Translations under genes and position numbers: made by a program
NCBI RefSeq assembly: GCF_900605005.1
Contig: NZ_LR027558.1
Span: 2,318,395-2,382,394 of the forward strand
DNA length: 64,000 nucleotides
Direction: 5' to 3'
From: Acidipropionibacterium timonense
GTDB lineage: Bacteria > Actinomycetota > Actinomycetes > Propionibacteriales > Propionibacteriaceae
The notes under the pieces: model-generated
What the model was told of the DNA's origin: nothing
Seen by the model: the letters and a program-made list of their open reading frames with translations, nothing else
Database searches by the model: none
Shown: one piece after another, positions 60,623-64,000 of the stretch
Numbering within the stretch: the stretch's first letter is position 1
Layout: every line of letters begins with the position of its first letter

Positions 60623-60940
60623 ATGACCGGCCGGGACGACAGGGTCACTCGGGTCACCGCGATGGAGCGGCGTCTCAACCGGACGCGCGTTCTCGTCGAC
60701 CGTCTCAACGAGGTCCTCGACGAGTTCGAGGAGAACGAGCAGGCGTATCGGGATCTTGCGTCCTACTACGGTAGTCAGGAGTGGCACGAGGACATGGCGG
60801 CAGCCGATGCCGAGGAGTTGCCGGCCGACGTGCCGTGCGGGGTGCTCACCGAGGACGCCGCCTTCGACCTCATCGGGGACCACCTGCAGATGGCGATCCG
60901 GATGCTCGAGATGGGTACTGCGATCGTGCGGGAGCACTGA
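60623..60940 (+). CDS. DUF4298-like small protein
   Basis: A 105-aa acidic, mainly helical protein: ERRLNRTRVLVDRLNEVLDEFEENEQAYRDLASYYGSQEWHEDM and GVLTEDAAFDLIGDHLQMAIRMLEMGT match the DUF4298 pattern; function unknown. AGGAGGTG precedes the ATG. Its last 71 bp overlap, tail to tail, the end of the metal permease gene on the other strand. Confidence 0.85.
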   Translation: MTGRDDRVTRVTAMERRLNRTRVLVDRLNEVLDEFEENEQAYRDLASYYGSQEWHEDMAAADAEELPADVPCGVLTEDAAFDLIGDHLQMAIRMLEMGTAIVREH

Positions 60941-61781
60941 GCGACCCTCCCCGCCACGACCGTGGTCCCACCGCGCCGAGGGCACGGCAGGTGACATGGA
61001 AGACGCCGGCCAGCACCGCGATCGTGCCACAGGCCGACAGGTCGGCACCGACCGCCACGAGCAGCCCGGCGACCCCGATGCACGCTCCCGCCACCGGCGA
61101 GGCGACGAGCAGGGTTGTCGGTGAGTCGACGAGCCTGCGCAGGGAGGCGGCCGGTGCGGCGACCAGGGCGATGGACAGGACAGTTCCCACCGCCGGGATG
61201 ATGACGACGACCGTCACGAGGATCATGGCGAGGACGAGGAGGTCCACCGCGCCACCGCGAACCCCCGCCGCTCGGGCGCCGTCCGCGTCGAAGCACCGGA
61301 GGATGATGCGGTGCCCCTGTCCGCAGGTGACGAGGAGCACGGCGGCCAGGACGACCACGGCGGCAGCCAGGTCGACCCCGTTGACGTGGAGCAGGGCCCC
61401 GGTGAGGAAGCCGTCCACGTGGAGCGGCAACGGGGAGAACCACCGGTCGAGGAAGTAGCCGAGCGCGAATCCCAGGGTGAGGACGATGCCGGCCGCTGCC
61501 TGGCCCGACAGTTCCGGGATCCGGGTGAGCGCCCTCATGAGGACCGCCAGGGGCAGGCACATGGCCATCGCCCCGACGAGGAGCCACAGGGACAGCACGC
61601 GCTGGTCCGAGGTGAGTGCCCCGGCGACGACGACACCGAGGACCGCCCCGGGGAAGGTGGCATGGGTGATCGACTCGGCGAAGAAGACCCGCCCGCGCAG
61701 CACCGCGAACCCACCGACGAGCCCACAAACCGCGCCGACGACGATGATCTCGACGAGCGGCAGCCGGATGACGTCCCACAT
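60870..61781 (-). CDS. metal (Zn/Mn) ABC transporter permease 1
   Basis: A 303-aa membrane permease of the ZnuB/MntB family, with about eight helices (LVEIIVVGAVCGLVGGFAVLRGRVFFAESITHATFPGAVLG; LLLVTCGQGHRIILRCFDADGARAAGVR; VGTVLSIALVAAPAASLRRLV). The last about 28 residues (VGPRSWRGG...SAGGPR) are hydrophilic, unlike the family, and are read through the overlapping opposite gene. It lies 1 nt after the second permease of the operon. Confidence 0.88.
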   Translation of the reverse strand: MWDVIRLPLVEIIVVGAVCGLVGGFAVLRGRVFFAESITHATFPGAVLGVVVAGALTSDQRVLSLWLLVGAMAMCLPLAVLMRALTRIPELSGQAAAGIVLTLGFALGYFLDRWFSPLPLHVDGFLTGALLHVNGVDLAAAVVVLAAVLLVTCGQGHRIILRCFDADGARAAGVRGGAVDLLVLAMILVTVVVIIPAVGTVLSIALVAAPAASLRRLVDSPTTLLVASPVAGACIGVAGLLVAVGADLSACGTIAVLAGVFHVTCRALGAVGPRSWRGGSLSAPARSQYPSRASGSPSAGGPR

Positions 61782-61782
61782 C

Positions 61783-62685
61783 TCAGCCCACCACCCTCAC
61801 GCGGACCCACCGCAGGCCGCGCACGGCCAGACACACGAGGAACAGACCGACGACACACAGGGCGACGCTCGCCTGGGGCGAGATCGGACGCGGCGAGTCC
61901 ACGGTGGCGATCTGGAGCCCGAGCCATCCACCGAGCACGCCGACACCGATCGCCACCGGCACCATGGTCCGGACGGAGCGGCACAGGAGACGAGCGGCCG
62001 CCCCCGGCACGACGAGATATCCGATGACGAGCAGGGTGCCGACGGCCATCGACCCAGCGATCGTCACGGCGGCCAGGGCGCCGTTGACGGCCAGGTCGAC
62101 GCCCAGGGTGCGTGTTCCGGCGGCCCGGGACCCGACCCGGTCGAAGGCCACGAACACCTGGTGTCGCCAGGTGAGCACGAGGACGAGGAGAGCCAGGGCA
62201 CACACCAGGCAGGTCTGGGCCAGGTGCTCGTCGGTCACCTCGAGCAGTCGGCCGAACATGAGCGCCTCGAGCTGGCCCGACATGTCCGAGGCCCGCAGCG
62301 ACAGGACGATGCCCACCGAGAAGAAGGAGGTGAGGACGACGGCCGTCCCCGCCTCGTCGGCCCCCGCACCGGTCCGCCCCACCCAGGTGAGGGCCAGGAC
62401 GACGAGCACCCCGGCCACGCTCGCCCCGGGGACGATGTGGTCGATGCCACCGAGAGCGGCCCCGGCGACGATCCCCGGGAAGATCGAGTGGACGGTGGCC
62501 TCGGCGTTGAACTCCAGACGCCGCAGGTTGACGACCACGCTCACCACTCCCCCGGCGAGCCCCAGGACGACCAGGACGACGAACGGCCGGAAGAGGTAGG
62601 GGGCGGACGCGACGTCCTGCAGACCCGGGACGGTCTCGAGCGCCTGTCGGAGGGACTCGACGAGGTCGGCGAGGGACGCCGTCAT
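61783..62685 (-). CDS. metal (Zn/Mn) ABC transporter permease 2
   Basis: A 300-aa permease of the same family (LAGGVVSVVVNLRRLEFNAEATVHSIFPGIVAGAALGG; DEAGTAVVLTSFFSVGIVLSL; LLVIGYLVVPGAAARLL). Having two unlike permeases is common in Mn/Zn systems. ATG 62685 overlaps the ATPase stop as ATGA. The much longer open frame upstream is the broken ATPase in another register. Confidence 0.88.
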   Translation of the reverse strand: MTASLADLVESLRQALETVPGLQDVASAPYLFRPFVVLVVLGLAGGVVSVVVNLRRLEFNAEATVHSIFPGIVAGAALGGIDHIVPGASVAGVLVVLALTWVGRTGAGADEAGTAVVLTSFFSVGIVLSLRASDMSGQLEALMFGRLLEVTDEHLAQTCLVCALALLVLVLTWRHQVFVAFDRVGSRAAGTRTLGVDLAVNGALAAVTIAGSMAVGTLLVIGYLVVPGAAARLLCRSVRTMVPVAIGVGVLGGWLGLQIATVDSPRPISPQASVALCVVGLFLVCLAVRGLRWVRVRVVG

Positions 62686-63441
62686 CGCCGCACCTCCTCC
62701 GTGACGAGGAGATCCGGGGTCGAGCCGGGCACCCCTCCGTAGGCTCTCGTGAGGTTGTCGGTCGTGAGCACCTCGTCGATCGGGCCGAGGGCGATCTGCC
62801 GACCGGCCAGGAGCATGACGTTCTCGCAGGTCCCCCGGGCCAGGGCCAGATCGTGGGTGGAGGCCATGACGGCCACTCCCTCGCTCTTCATGTCGACGAT
62901 GATCTGCAACAGCATCCGCCGGGTGGGCTCGTCCAGACCGTTGAACGGTTCGTCCAGGAGGACGAGCGCGGGTCTGGCCACGAGAGCTCGCGCGACGAGG
63001 ACCCGCTGACGCTGCCCCCGGACAACTGCCCGAAGCGAACCGAACCGTGCTCGGCCATGCCCACCCGTTCCAGGGCGGCGTCGACCCGGCGGCGGCCCTG
63101 CCTGCCGACCCGGCCGAACCATCCGAGCTCCCGGTACAGGCCCATCTCGACGACCTTGCTCGCGGTGACGGGGAAGGTGAGATCGAGATCGGCCGACTGC
63201 GGCACGCGTATCCGACGGCTCCCCCGGCGATCCGCATCGTGCCACCGAGAAGGCGCACCGCGCCGAGGACGCCGCGCAGGAGCGTCGTCTTGCCGGACCC
63301 GTTCGGCCCCAGGAGGGCCAGGGCCTGCCCGGCGGCGAGGGTGCCGGTGACCCCGGTGAGGACGGCGCGGCTCCCGTAGCCGAAGGAGGCGTCCACCAGC
63401 TCGACGACGTCGCCGTCCATGCCCACCGGAACCCCTGTCAT
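62682..63441 (-). pseudogene. metal ABC transporter ATPase, two frameshifts
   Basis: Three frames together make a normal ATPase. Frame 1: MTGVPVGMDGDVVELVDASFG to Walker A LLGPNGSGKTTLL and GGAVGYA. Frame 2: VPQSADLDLTFPVTASKVVEMGLY to FGQLSGG. Frame 3: QRQRVLVARALVARPALVLLDEPFNGLD to the end. The first shift is near 63203-63210 (CACGCGTA with two extra bases); the second is in a C-run at 63015-63019 (one base short). Without it the transporter could not be powered, unless these are sequencing errors. GGAAGG precedes ATG 63441. Confidence 0.82.
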
Positions 63442-63478
63442 CGTCACCTTCCCGCCGTCGTCACTGGTTCGCCCGCCG

Positions 63479-64000
63479 TCACCTGTTCGCACGCAGCGAT
63501 GTCGGGAGCGGCGCCACCTTCCCGTCCCACGCCCGCACCAAGGTGGTGACGTTGTGGACGATCGACCCGACATAGGTCTGCCCCTCGGACCCGTCCGGCC
63601 CCAGGGAGTCGCCGTAGAGCGCGTCCTCCCCGATGACGGCCTTGACGCCGGCCGCGCGGGCCACGACCTCGATGGACTTCGAGTTGTTCGAGTTCTCGGC
63701 GAAGAGCGCACGCGCCCCCGAGGCCTTGACCTCGGCCGCCGCCTTGGCGATGTGGTTCGCGGTGGCGTCCTGCTGGCTGTTGAAATCGGACATCGCGGCA
63801 CCGATGAACTTCACCCCGTAGGTCTTGGAGAAGTAGCCGAAGGCGTCATGGGAGGTGAAGAGCACGCGATGGGCGCTCGGCACGGACTCCAGGGAGGCCT
63901 TGGCCCAGCCGTCGAGGTCGGAGATCGCCGAGGAGTAGGCGGCGACATGCTTGTCGAAGAGGGCACGGTTGGCCGGGGACGCCTTGTCGAGGAACTCCCC
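63479..64000 (-). CDS. metal (Zn/Mn) ABC transporter binding lipoprotein, C-terminal part
   Basis: The C-terminal 173 codons of a cluster A-I metal-binding protein; the start lies beyond the window. Features: RVLFTSHDAFGYFSKTYGVKFIGA (metal-ligand His followed by the Phe-Gly-Tyr loop), ALFAENSNNSKSIEVVARAAGVK and VIGEDALYGDSLG with Glu/Asp ligands. First gene of the metal uptake operon, 37 bp upstream of the ATPase. Zn versus Mn cannot be decided from this part. Confidence 0.88.
   Translation of the reverse strand, partial: GEFLDKASPANRALFDKHVAAYSSAISDLDGWAKASLESVPSAHRVLFTSHDAFGYFSKTYGVKFIGAAMSDFNSQQDATANHIAKAAAEVKASGARALFAENSNNSKSIEVVARAAGVKAVIGEDALYGDSLGPDGSEGQTYVGSIVHNVTTLVRAWDGKVAPLPTSLRANR

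Overview
High-GC, densely packed chromosomal DNA from a Gram-positive actinobacterium. Codon use, the gene set (hut cluster with hutF, type I-E CRISPR-Cas, oleate hydratase, sugar ABC and ROK/LacI loci) and protein style suggest Propionibacteriaceae, but that placement is inference. No plasmid, phage or origin signature is visible; the clear mobile element is one ISL3-type insertion sequence.

Layout. 1-722: start of an integrase-like ORF, tRNA-Pro(CGG), a palindromic repeat. 723-6497: five-gene oligopeptide/dipeptide ABC transporter operon. 6573-8700: YaaA-type gene, then divergent cysteine-free ribosomal protein genes (L31 against L28-L33-S14-L32) around a Zur-box-like palindrome, which looks like a zinc-starvation response. 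8811-9898: FKBP prolyl isomerase and a small P-loop kinase. 10124-18493: complete histidine utilisation operon (IclR regulator, hutU, M20 hydrolase, hutF, hutI, hutH). 18660-24710: exonuclease, MATE pump, universal stress protein, sugar-type MFS transporter, AHSA1-like protein, alpha/beta hydrolase.

24711-37221: type I-E CRISPR-Cas (cas3, cas8e, cas11, cas7, cas5, cas6e, cas1, cas2) and an array of 30 full repeats plus one truncated repeat. An ISL3 element truncates both the array and, on its other side, a sugar permease gene. Upstream of cas3 are two degenerate repeats exactly 32 nt apart. Their pseudo-spacer matches the cas3 promoter at 13 of the first 15 positions, with mismatches only at positions 6 and 12, next to AAC. 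This looks like a CreR-type autoregulatory guide, and it is the most interesting feature of the window.

37222-46755: remains of a sugar uptake locus with its ROK regulator, a luciferase-like oxidoreductase, TetR plus ABC-2 exporter, a membrane protein, an amidase and a LacI regulator that carries a 27-bp coding tandem repeat. 46775-53494: carbohydrate cluster (GH16-like secreted enzyme, GH36 alpha-galactosidase, sugar ABC transporter). 53564-60940: tRNA-Gly(CCC), GNAT, MarR-type regulator, amidohydrolase, cyclase-family hydrolase, GntR regulator, oleate hydratase, a DUF4298-like protein. 60870-64000: Zn/Mn-type ABC transporter running off the window.

Four single- or two-base frameshifts interrupt otherwise well-conserved genes (GH16, a sugar-binding lipoprotein, and the metal ABC ATPase twice). 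Several lie in short homopolymers, so sequencing error must be excluded before they are called pseudogenes. Dispersed palindromes of at least two families occupy the intergenic regions.
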